Both the position numbers and the translations under genes were made by a program. This document shows positions 54,117 to 64,000 of a DNA stretch of 64,000 bases, piece by piece. The stretch spans positions 2,424,001-2,488,000 of the forward strand of contig JAMXDE010000006.1 of NCBI GenBank assembly GCA_026770025.1. Reading direction: 5' to 3'. Source of the stretch: Craspedostauros australis. Taxonomy: Eukaryota > Bacillariophyta > Bacillariophyceae > Mastogloiales > Achnanthaceae. Positions within the stretch are counted from its first letter, which is position 1, and each line of letters begins with the position of its first letter. The notes beneath the pieces were generated by a model. That model was not told the DNA's origin and made no database searches. It saw nothing but the letters and a program-made list of their open reading frames with translations.

Positions 54117-56863
54117 TTAGATGGTTGGTCCGAATTGCGTGTAGTCAATGGATCCCTTGCCTTCGTACTGCTGGAAGTTGTCTACGTACATGTCTGCAAG
54201 CTTCTTGGCCTGAGCATCGTACTTGGCACCGTCCGCCCAGGTTCCGCGGATGTCAAGCACGGCTGGATCGACACCGTCAAGCGCGACTGGGACATCGAAA
54301 CCGAAAATCGGGTCCTTCTGGAATTCGGCCTCCTGGATGGAACCGTTCAGGATGGCATCGATGCAGCTGCGCGTTGTCTTGATGCTCATGCGGTCACCTT
54401 CGCCGTAGGGACCACCAGACCACCCGGAGTTCACGAGATAGGCGTGCGATCCGTACTTGTCGAGCTTGTGCTGCAGCAAGTCGGCGTACCGAGTTGGGTG
54501 CAAGGTCATGAACGCCGCACCAAAGCACGTGCTGAATGTTGCCACGGGCTCCGTGATGCCGCGTTCTGTACCCGCGACCTTGGCTGTATAGCCGGAGAGG
54601 AAGTGGTACATGGCTTGGCCGGAGGACAACTTCGCCACGGGTGGCAGCACTCCGAATGCGTCACAAGACAAGAAGATGATGTTCTCTGGGTGGCCAGCCA
54701 TTTGCTTCTCGTGCTGTTATTCGCATTGGCGAAGATGAACGAATTTCAAATGCAAGTGTCAGGCAGTACAGTTGATAGTGTTATGAATGTTGACGTTGAT
54801 GTTGACGTTGATGATACATGATCGTGATGAAAGAAGGCGTGTGAGCATCGACTTGTGGTGGCAAATGATGGTGTGCTCAGCAACTACCCATACCATGTGG
54901 CTGTGCAAGGATTCATAGCGGTGGGAACAACACAGCGATTTGCGATGATGCAATACGTCATATCACAAGACACACTTCAACAGGGATGGATGGACGTACG
55001 TAGTTTGGGATGTGGAAGATTGGGTAAGAGACGCGGCCGTTCTCTGTCTTGGAGACATCGAAGAAATCGGGCGTCGCGTCATCTTGGATCTTGACATTCT
55101 CGAGAAGAGCATCGGTTTTGATTGCGTGATAGATATCGGGTTCTGTTGGGCAGCGACATGGAGAAATGAGGAAGATGACAGATGAAGAAGCAACGTGTGA
55201 GTTTCGACGCATTATTGAACAGCGTCAACAGCGCCAACGTTATTGTTGCACAGAACCAGATCATGGGGTTGCCTGAGTGGGCAGCATGCCTCATTGTCGT
55301 GTTTGGAAACAATGGGCAGCGGCGCAGCGATGCTTTACCAGAGTCATGGCAGTAGACGTACCTGTGCTCTCTTGCAAGTTGATGGTCTTGGCGTAGCAGC
55401 CACCTTCGAAGTTGTAGACACCATCCTCGTCCCATCCGTGTTCGTCGTCTCCGATGAGAGCTCGGTGCGGATCAGCGGACAAGGTGGTCTTGCCGGTACC
55501 GCTCAAGCCAAAGAAGAGGGCCACGTCACCCTCCTTGCCGACGTTGGCAGAACAGTGCATGGGGAACTGTGGTGGGTCGCTCATTGGCAGCCAGTAGTTC
55601 ATGAGGGAGAACACGCCCTTCTTGTTCTCGCCTCCGTACCACGTGCCGAAGATGACTGCCTTCTTCTCTTCGATGTTGAAGACGACCGCAGTGTCGGAGT
55701 TGAGGCCGTGTCGCTCCCATTCCTCCTCCACCTGGGAGCAGCAGTTGATGATGGTGAAGTCAGGTTCGAAGCCGTCCAGTTCCTCTGGAGATTCTGGCCG
55801 GATGAACATGTTGGAAACGAAGTGCTGCTGCCACGCCATCTCGTGGACGAAGCGGACCTTCTTGCGTGACGCTGGGTTGGCTCCAGCGTACCCATCGAAG
55901 ATGTAGGCGGTTTCACGAGTGTTAAAATGTGCGACGGCCTTCTCGTAGAGGTCCTTGAAGACCTGTGGTGTCGTGGGCTGGTTGACGTCGTTCCAATCGA
56001 TGTTGGCCTCGGACTCGGAGCCGGCATTCTTGACGACGAACTTGTCCTTTGGCGATCGTCCCGTGAATTTGCCAGTGTCGACCGTAAAGGTGTCGCCGTT
56101 GTCCGCCTTGGCCACGACGCCTTCGTTGTTGGCCTGCTCGTGCTCAAAGAGCTCTTGGTAGGTCAGGTTGCGGTAGAGGGTGGTGATTCCGGTGATGCCG
56201 AGATCGTCCAATCCAACCTGCTTGCAAGCATCGGTACCCACGACGGTGCGGGACACGTTGTAGGTATCCCTCGATTCTGCCGTCGTTCGGCCGCTGGGAG
56301 GGTCAAGAGGCATGGTGCTCTTCCAACGCATGCGTTGGTTGGTCAGCTTGGATGGCGCCCAGACGGACGATGGCTGGGACGGGGAGGCAGTTGGAACACA
56401 TGGCAGAGCCATTCACAAGTACATGCGCCGATAAGATTTCGTCGAACGTAGGAGTTCAGCACAAACAGAAGCCGAACCATCATGCAGAGAGAAGGAAAGC
56501 AAGCAAGCAAGCAACCAAGCAAGCGTGGTTTTGTGAGTCGATGAGGGCTGACGAGAGATGACGAGAGATGACGTGGCTGTTGCTTGTGAATTTGCGTTCG
56601 ATTGCGTTGCCTCGTCGAGGATTGGGTCATGTCGAAGCAAAGCAGACATTGAAGCACAAGCACGTGCATGCATGCATTCTTGCATTGGAGAGTGCAGTAT
56701 CGTCTGGTGAAGATGTCAGACATACCTTCGACGGAGCCTGGGCGGCGGCGAAGCCAGAGCCCATCGTGACCGCAGACGTGGACAGAGCGCGGCCGAGCAC
56801 ATTCGGTTGCTGGCGCAACAGGTGGCGGAAGAAGATACGGCTTGCCGATGGTGTCGTCAACAT
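54117..56863 (-). CDS. pckA: phosphoenolpyruvate carboxykinase (ATP), mitochondrial presequence
   Basis: Four minus-strand exons: 56863-56726, 56373-55362, 55142-55000 and 54713-54117, giving 629 residues. Introns are 352, 219 and 286 nt with GTATGT, GTACGT and GTACGT donors and CAG acceptors. The enzyme interconverts oxaloacetate + ATP and PEP + CO2. Motifs: [30 protein letters not shown], the kinase-1a loop [11 protein letters not shown] (from about residue 335), LIGDDEHGW and CYAKTINL. The join at exon 2/3 restores [11 protein letters not shown], and at exon 3/4 [19 protein letters not shown]. Exon 1 is a separate 46-residue Arg/Ser-rich piece ([20 protein letters not shown]), a mitochondrial transit peptide. 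The exact edge of exon 2 (56373) is chosen for its pyrimidine tract; an ATG at 56412 is an alternative start. Confidence 0.92.
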
Positions 56864-58293
56864 GGTGGAACGATTTTATTGTTGATATGGCGTGTTGAGT
56901 GGAGCAGAGTGGAGTATTGGAGTTGATGGATGGAGGCTTTAGCAGCAAGGAAGGGGTGTGTGTAGCTGGATCGTCGGCAGTTGTCGGCGGTTCTTCGTTT
57001 TTTTTGTGAGCGGTTGGTGGGAAACGAAGCGGAAGAAGATTCAGGAAGAAACGATCGCGTGGCGTCGGATCCAAGGGCGGACAGGCACAGAGGAGAGGCG
57101 TGAAGTGCGAGTTCTGGTTTGGGGCAGGCAGAATGCGATCCCTCGCGAGTGGTTGGTGCGCTGGGTACGTATGGCCGAGATCTGCGCAATTGCGACCCTT
57201 CTTGTCGTGTGTGATTGGGGGTGTCAGCCGATGTCCCTGTGATGGTGTGACGGGCGTTGCTTTCGCTGTTTGCGTTCGTTTCTGTGCGCGCGCGAATTGG
57301 TGATGGTGTGGGTGCAGAAGCTCGTGGGTGTGGTGTCTCTGGATTGCTGCTTCGTCTGTCTGCTTGTTTTGTGAGCTGGAAAGCCTCCGCAGATTTCTGC
57401 AGATGTCGCAATCTCGTGACAACAAACGAGAAGCAGTGGCTCGAGAACGCGAACCTTCAAAGGATTCCTCGCGTCAACAGAGATGATAAAATGGTATTTT
57501 TGTCACCCTGACGTCAGAGCTTCTGCAATGAAGAACATCTTCGTTGATGTCAGATGTCACAAAGTGAGGGACGCGATGCTGTTTTTCTCCACAACATCAA
57601 CGACGGCGCCATTTTGTGCCGTCCGCTCCGCGAAGAGCAAAGAGGAGGAGAACAATGTATGGTATCTGTGTGCTGGTGGACAGGAGTCATGATTGGAGTT
57701 GACATCGATGTGACTGCTCGTCATGTGACCCATGTCTTGTGTGATGGGCATCATGATGCCGATGTTGATGCTGCTGCTGATGTCATTCTCCTCCCTTGCC
57801 GTCAGACCACACGCGGTGCGTCACTGAAGGCATCATGGATGGCATCACTGACTGTCGACTTCACCGCCATCACGCGTCCTCAAGCCCGTGTCGATGACGG
57901 AGACGAATTAGAGAGAGAGAGACAGAGAGACGGAGAACGTCGGCCGGAGGCGCAGCTACGATTATGGCAACAATCTTCGCCAAGACTTTCTCTTGCGCCG
58001 TCACTGGATGCGGGTGAGTGACTTCGCTGTTCACCACCAACTGTGACTCTCCGCAACACGACTCGTGCACGATCCATCGCCAAAGATATGATTGACTGGA
58101 GCGGGGATACATAATCGTGTTGGCAAGGTTTCTACTCTACTCTATGATGGGTTGCCTATGATACGAGTGATATGTATGCCTTACATGGTATGGTATGGTA
58201 AGCACCCTGCCCGATTTGCTTGTTTGGCGCCAAGTCCCAGCAGTCCAACCGCTGGAACTCTTCGAGCGTATTTGCCACGCCGTCAATGCAATC
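56864..58293. other. 1.4-kb gap upstream of PEP carboxykinase
   Basis: Contains the PEPCK promoter and the 3' flank of the subtilase. A 360-residue minus frame extends from PEPCK through this stretch, but its extra part has no domain and includes an evident intron. CTACTCTACTC is at 58132-58142; an imperfect AG tract is near 57908-57930. Confidence 0.5.
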
Positions 58294-61200
58294 TCATATT
58301 GTAAGCAGTAGGAGGCAAGTGATGATGGATGGAATCACCAGTGTCGTCGCGCACTGATGCCATGCGGATCTTGCGTCGCTGTCTTGGAGCAACGCGGTTG
58401 AGGTTGGAGATTCCACCTGAGGATTGCTTGGCGATGAGGTGGGCACGAGGCTTGTGGGGCCGCTCGGCATGCTGGAAGGAAGCAAAGACGGATGCGAGGA
58501 CGGCGAATCGCTCGGCGTCGACGAAGGCAGACCGGATGGTTGATCCGACGGACTTTCTGAGGGCGGAGTCGATGGTGACGGAGACGGTGCGCTGGAAGGC
58601 ACTGTCGAAGGACTCCGTGTTGGCGTCTGCGTTGGGAGAGTTGTAGGGGTTGCAGATGGAGTGGACGAAGGTGACTGCGACGGCAGTGGTTGGCTCGGCG
58701 ACTGACTTGGCGATTGACTGGGTTGCTGGCTGGGTTGCTCACTTGCCAGGCTGGGGCTACTCGATGATACAAGGCTTGGTCCGCTAGTTGGCATCGTCGA
58801 TGGGGAGTCCGTGTCGGTGTCAAAGATGTTCTCAGAAGTCATGCTTGGTGGTGACGTGTTTTGGCCCAGCGGGCTGTCGAAATTCACGCCGTCGATTGGC
58901 CCCAATGATCGTTGCTCACGTGAGACGGTGGGGGCGCTGCTCGGCACAGAACTGGTTGCCGTGGATGTGGGCCCTTGTGACAGAGTCATCGAAGGAGGCG
59001 CCGACGAAACCGTCGGCCTCTGTGAAGGCCTCTTCGAAGGACCCTTCGAAGGACTGAAAGTTGGCATTGGGGTGGGCGCATGAGTTGGCGCGCTTGTTGG
59101 CAACGATGTCGGTGACAGCGTTGGTGACAGTGTTGGCGATAGCGTCGGGGACAGCGTTGGTAGCAATGTGGGCAACAACGTCGGGGATAGCGTTGGTGGC
59201 AGCGTTGGTGACAGGGAAGGAGATGAAGTTGGTGGCGCTGTCGGTGAACGAGTTGGCGATGCTGTTGGGAAGTTTGTTGGCGAAACGGTCGGAAGAAGGG
59301 TCGGCGTGGCAGTCGGTGTGGCAGTGGGTGAAGGAGTTGGACCCGACGTTGGCTCGCTCTCGCTGTGACCGTACACCACGAGTTTCCAGGAATGCAGAAC
59401 ATTCGTGACGTCCGAACTCCGTTGGCCGCCGCCGCACAGACAGCACGACTCTGCCAATGTTATCCCATCAGTAGACTTGATCTCAAATGCCGTATCTTCC
59501 ACAACTTCGCCATCCTCGCAGATGGTTCTTGTCAACGATGGAACGTCGCTGCATTCGAAGGACAAGGCACCAGCATTAAAAGTGGATCGAAAGTCCGTGC
59601 ATCCCTCATCATCGTGGCTCGGATTTTCATCCTTGATGGTCAGAGTCCAATCGCCGGCAATAGTCTCTCCCCAATTTCGTACCGTCATCAGCTTCATCCG
59701 CTCTTGCTTGCCCAGCTGGTTGCTCTCTGGGCGGAAGCTTGGGTGTAACACCGACTGCGTGCCGGATGGCGACTCCAATGTGATCAGTAAGTCGCCACGC
59801 GTTGCATGGCTGAGGTCCAAATACACGAGCACAGATTCGGCGACCATGCCTACTTCACCCTCGATCTTCAACGTGGACTCGATCCTTGCGCTGTCGTCTG
59901 TGATTGCCACATCCAAGCTGTCGGATTCTGTCATCACCATCTGCTCTTGCTCGTAGTTCGTCCATGTTCGTGCCAAGGCAACAGCAGAATTCGCATTGAC
60001 AATCCCAAACCCGTACAGATTGGAATGGCTGTATCCTGCCGCGTTGGTCGCGTAGGTCTTGTCGAAGATGTCCTGAACATCCACAGACGTCTTGGCGATG
60101 ATACCTTGCACGTCTCTCCAGCCAAGATCTGGATTTGCCTCCAGCATCAACGCCAGAACGCCCGATACCACAGGCACCGCGAACGAGGTGCCCTGTCCGC
60201 TGTGGCGGCAACCACCTCCAGCCCGAGCAACGAGCTGGTGGTTGATATCTTCGGAATCGCCGCCCGGTGCACTCACCAGCAGTGCTGCGCCGGACGTCGA
60301 GTACGCGGCGTGTTTTCCGTCGCGGCCCACCGAACCCACCGAGATGGTGAACCGCGAATTGACGAGACCCAAGAAGTTTGTGTCATCGCCCAGATGAAAG
60401 CTGTTGCCCGCAGCGAATGCAAAGAGAATTCCCTTTCCATCTCGTCCTTGCGTGACGCCCTCATTGAGCACCCTCTGATCATGCTGGGAGAGGGTGTTGT
60501 AGTTGCACTCCACAAAGAGATCCAGAAACTCCACGCACCCAGCATCCGCCTCGTAGTTCGTTCTGACCCTGCAGTAGGAGATGATATCCTGTTCGCAACG
60601 GCTGGACAATGTGTCGGCGGAGAAGTCGCAGCTCACGCAAGGGAAGCCGGTTTTGGGGATAAGGGGGCATTCAGCGGTCTGCAGGTTCCTTCTGGATTGC
60701 TTCTTTGATCGGCATGCCGAGACTCCCCATGAGTTCTGGCTGATGTCGATGGTTTCGTGCTTGCGACCGAAGGAACGGCGATCCAGGATGATGTCGCACG
60801 ATGAGAGCGTGGTCTCCGGCGCTATGCCCACGGAGCATTGTCCGTTGTTCTTGCCGCCGGCCATGATGGATGCGACGGTGGTTCCGTGCTGCGCGCTCCT
60901 CTGGGATGGGAGGTAATTCTCGCAAGAGTTTTCGATGTCTGCCCGTCCTGCGAATTCTGGATGGTTGAAGTCCACTCCAGCGTCGTTGATTCGAATGTTC
61001 ACGCCGTTGCCGTAGATGTTCTGTCTCCAGACCGGTTCCACATCGATCATGTCAAAAACCCACTGCTGCGCCGAGTACAAGGGGTCACTAAAACGATTGT
61101 GCCAAGAAAGGAATTCATAGACGTGCAGCAGCAAGCGCAGTGCGAGTGCAGTGGAATAGAGTGCAATATAATGGAGGAGAGTTGAGGAGAGTGCAACAAA

Positions 61201-61937
61201 GTAGAATGGTGTAAGTTGACGCGGAATGAAGTTGATTGAATCGAATTGGACCTGCATCAATGTTGGCAGATCATGGGCATGATACATAGGAGGATGCGTG
61301 CAACAACGATGACATACCTGAAGACATGATTGCTGTCATCGCACATGTTTGTCGCCTTCCAGTCTGATGCCAACGGGCAGGACGTTTGGAAGTGGTTGCC
61401 AAGGTTGACCTTGTGTCCCACTGATGAGCACATGGCATCACCCGGACACCACCGGCATTCCGGCTGGCTGGAACAGCCGGCGCAATCCAAGTCGTGAGCG
61501 CGGCATGGATCGCAATCGAAGCAGTCTCCGCTGTCATCGCAGCCTTCGATGCCCAATCCTCGGTTACAGGTTCGATCAAACTGGAACGGACATCGATCAC
61601 GTGATGGTTCGCAAGCGAAAGGGGAGATCTGTGCATGAACAACGACGATGCCGTTGTTCCGTGATGAGGTCTGAAGAATGAACGCAACCGCGAAGATCAG
61701 AATGGCATAGCGGTTGATCCTGCTGTTGGCATGTAATCTGGATGTCAAGCTGTTCGTCGTGGTCATTGTCGTGGTCGTCGTCGTGGCAGTCGTTGTCGTC
61801 TTCCTCCTCCTTCGTGTTCTTGCAGTTGATCCGGACATCGATGCACTCTTCGTGAGGGCACGTGCTGGCTTGGTTTGACGTCGCACCATGTTGTTTGATG
61901 ACTCTGTGGTGTTGGCGAGTGGCATGTCGGTGTACAT
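58294..61937 (-). CDS. kexin-like subtilisin protease with P domain and Pro/Ser/Thr-rich tail
   Basis: Two minus-strand exons, 61937-61318 and 61087-58294 (GTATGT donor, TAG acceptor, 230 nt, phase 2), give 1137 residues. Order: basic/Thr-rich start; membrane anchor about 77-92 (YAILIFAVAFIL); a Cys-rich luminal region with a PSI-like C-x2-C ... C-R-W-C-P-G-D-A-M-C at 152-170; the S8 catalytic domain starting DPLYSAQQW at 208; P domain about 600-780; a Ser/Thr/Pro-rich tail 785-1115 with SPTxxPT repeats; and a hydrophobic C-terminus that could be a GPI signal or anchor. The triad is D242 (INDAGVDF), H274 (AQHGTTVAS) and S508 (GQGTSFAVP), all present. Proprotein convertases cut at basic residues in the secretory path. 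A Cys-rich insert (717-763, ending SCCLCGGGQ) splits the P domain. Confidence 0.9.
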
Positions 61938-63170
61938 AGCTCGCTCGGGTACGTATGTGTAGAGTCGGTGAGATGGTGTCTATCCGTTCCTCTGCGTACT
62001 AATATGTATGATGCCCTCTTCGCAGGTTTCGTTTCGCATCTATTTGTATAGTAGGACCGGACACCGAGTGCTTATGTTCACTTCGAAGCGTTCAGTAGGT
62101 GATGACCATCAATGGAGACTCCAAAGCCGACATGTATGGTGCAAGCACAGTTGCTCGTGTACGAGTACGCGTCTCGATCAAATGCAACGCCTCCTTGTTG
62201 GCCGTGTCTCTTTGGCAATGTTGATGCGGAAGATTCGCCCCCGTTGAGCACTCGGACGAGCAGAGTGATGCCAATGCAAAGCAGCTGTGTGTGGTACTCG
62301 CACGGTACGTGAGCTAATTGATCTGCTCGCAATGTGGCGGAGAAAAAGTGAGGTGGCTGGACAATGGAGTATGGTGCGGGTATGTATGGTATAATAGGTG
62401 GCAGGCAACTTCACCAATGCCTTCCGGTGACGATAGATGCATTCGTACTTCCGTAGGTCGTACTTGTACGAGTATGCCTCCTGTGGCTCGTATGGTGTTG
62501 CTATGATGCCCCACCGCACGAATGCGATGTTCTGAAGCAGCGGATCACGTCGCAGCCTCTCCTCTCGCTCTCTATCTGGGCCCTCTCTCTATCTATCTGG
62601 CTCTCACAATCTGGAGATGGCGTGCCTTTGCACACGCAATACCCAGAACATGATTGATGTGCATCGATGATGGACTGCCGATCCTGCACTCGCGCACGAA
62701 CTACCCTCCACCGTCAGCTTCACGATCGCCTTGCTCTACTTCTGATCGGTCGCCGTCTTGTATGGCGACAAATTCGTGCGGACACTTGCGACGCACCAAA
62801 TTGTGGCGAGTCATGCACATCTTCAGTCGTGTTGGATGGCGCAAGTCGGACGGCGCAATTTGGATCCCGACAGGAGTCGTGAACGTCGCTTGCGCGGCAT
62901 GAACTTCGACAACTCCGATTCGAAGTCCGGGAACTCGCGCTCTTTCTGTTTCTGCTCATCGTTTGGGAAGAAGTCAGTCATGGAAAACCATGCACGTGAA
63001 TGAATATGTCGTACTTTTATCTAATACTATTATTACCGCGTATCCCATGTTGAATTGAAAACGGGATGACAGGGAGATCGATCTCAGCGCTCTTCTACCG
63101 AAGAGCAAGACTCACTCTCACACATTCGTAGAATACATGCAACTCTCCTGAAGTCTCCTTGCTTTCGTTC
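61938..63170. other. 1.2-kb gap
   Basis: Promoter of the subtilase and 3' flank of the SET-like gene. GTGTACGAGTACGCG near 62156 and TGTACGAGTA near 62466 belong to the recurring intergenic motif. A (TCTC/TATC)-rich run lies at about 62560-62600. No gene seen. Confidence 0.5.
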
Positions 63171-64000
63171 TTATTTCTTCTCCTTGGCTGCGGCTGCTGC
63201 TTCCGGCGTATCGTACTTTCCGGTGCTAAGCGCGGTAGTCGTCTCGCCCCAATCGCCAAGGCCGAGATCGATCCACCCTTGCAGATCCTCGAAGGCGTCG
63301 TACTTCGTCACGAGCTGGTCTCCCGCCTCGATGTCTCTGATGGCCACCTGGTAGTACGATTCGGTTGCATTGTCGAACCAGGTTGCGATGTTCTGCGCCA
63401 TCACGTCGTCGCCCATCGACAGCCACTCGAAGTCTCCGAAAGTGGCAGAATTGATCAGCGAACCTTCATCGAGATCGACGCACACCTCCATGTCCAATGT
63501 GTACGCCCAGTCCATGACATCGCATGCCACGTAATCTGGCAGCACAGAGAGGAAGAAGCGGAACTTCCGGCCGGTCGAGAAGCACGCCTCGTAGGCTCCT
63601 TCCCACACCTTCGTGCCGTTCGCAATTGCGCCAGTGGCAAAGACGGCCCTTCCAGCCTTGGGTATTTGCTTAACCTCGAATGGCACGAGGAAGCCATCGT
63701 CAAAGTCGATGGGCACCGCAGCTTCGCCAGGCCCGTTGATGCCCATGAAAGCACCGCGCAACATCGCCCAGACGGATTCGTTGTGGATCGGGCGCTCGCC
63801 CAGGAACTTGTCGCAGTCGAGGATGTCGTCGTAGACGGTTTGCAACGTCAGATTCGCCTCCTTCCACCAACCCCGATCATCCTCGTCATGATCACCATCC
63901 TTGCCGTCATCCTCGTCATCGTCATCTTCCGCGATGACGCTGGCGGTGGTGTTGCTCGCAACATCCTCGTTTGCACAGGATCCAGATGCAACGTCGGTGT
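63171..64000 (-). CDS. SET-like domain protein, 5' end cut by window
   Basis: The minus frame is open through position 64000, so the N-terminus is outside. The visible about 275 residues begin with an acidic, Asp-rich stretch (AEDDDEDDGKDGDHDEDD), then WWKEANLTL. The rest has a SET-domain layout: IPKAGRAVFATGAIANGTKVWEG (the G-x-G-V-F-A and K-G-T beta strands), FRFFLSVLPDYVACDVMDWAY, LDEGSLINSATFGDFE in place of the usual N-H-S/C-x2-P-N, and YYQVAIRDIEAGDQLVTKYD corresponding to the G-E-E-L-x-x-D-Y end. N-H is N-S here, so methyltransferase activity is uncertain. The C-terminus is an Ala/Lys-rich tail. Confidence 0.7.
   Translation of the reverse strand, partial: TDVASGSCANEDVASNTTASVIAEDDDDEDDGKDGDHDEDDRGWWKEANLTLQTVYDDILDCDKFLGERPIHNESVWAMLRGAFMGINGPGEAAVPIDFDDGFLVPFEVKQIPKAGRAVFATGAIANGTKVWEGAYEACFSTGRKFRFFLSVLPDYVACDVMDWAYTLDMEVCVDLDEGSLINSATFGDFEWLSMGDDVMAQNIATWFDNATESYYQVAIRDIEAGDQLVTKYDAFEDLQGWIDLGLGDWGETTTALSTGKYDTPEAAAAAKEKK

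Noticed and set aside
56343-57425. 360-residue minus-strand frame upstream of PEP carboxykinase
   Set aside because: Frame overlaps the start of exon 2 but in a different phase and runs through the first intron and promoter; no family similarity.
58295-59300. Possible separate repeat protein or mobile element in the PT-rich region
   Set aside because: The repeats are in frame with the protease exon and end in its C-terminal hydrophobic tail, so they are one protein's low-complexity tail.

Overview
This is nuclear DNA from a photosynthetic stramenopile, most likely a diatom. Four things point there. (1) A DUF6824 protein (residues DVLCGRGG... KTSQALRE), a family very common in diatoms, lies on the minus strand at 28886-31714. 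(2) Proteins start with a signal peptide followed by a GAF-type plastid-targeting junction; the aspartate aminotransferase reads STGAFVP. (3) A secreted subtilase carries a very long Pro-Thr/Ser-Pro tail. (4) Genes are compact with zero to three GT-AG introns, and gaps are full of short simple repeats. The genus cannot be named from sequence alone.

Layout. 1-1140 (+): C-terminal part of an ABCG transporter with an in-frame TAG. 1757-2821 (+): zinc alcohol dehydrogenase. 5031-6698 (+): membrane protein with CREST-superfamily signature residues. 7049-8275 (-): protein with an NPPY methyltransferase-type motif. 9778-13872 (+): large STAND-like ATPase. 15207-16973 (+): MATE transporter with an N-terminal targeting region. 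19688-20611 (+): U-box protein. 21178-22518 (-): plastid aspartate aminotransferase. 24897-27899 (+): K+-dependent-type H+-pyrophosphatase, three exons. 28886-31714 (-): DUF6824 protein. 33220-33967 (+): Cu/Zn SOD-fold protein that has lost its metal ligands. 34653-36218 (-): mitochondrial EF-Tu. 37709-38383 (+): unknown basic protein. 38705-40462 (-): SET-domain (Rubisco LSMT-like) methyltransferase. 40905-45936 (+): tandem array of three fucosyltransferase-like genes. 47260-49850 (-): CCT-domain protein, two exons. 52755-53300 (+): U3 snoRNP protein IMP3. 54117-56863 (-): ATP-type PEP carboxykinase, four exons, mitochondrial presequence. 58294-61937 (-): kexin-like subtilase with P domain. 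63171-end (-): SET-like protein, cut by the window edge.

The genes do not form an obvious pathway cluster. The one true local family is the fucosyltransferase-like triplet. PEPCK, plastid aspartate aminotransferase and the H+-pyrophosphatase all touch C3/C4-acid and pyrophosphate metabolism, but they are spread over 35 kb and separated by unrelated genes. Ten introns could be placed; all are 215-352 nt with GTNNGT donors.

The most unusual item is the SOD-like gene at 33220. Its match to Cu/Zn SOD is strong along the whole length, yet all four copper ligands, one zinc ligand and both disulfide cysteines are substituted. No tRNA, rRNA, CRISPR array or transposon was recognised.
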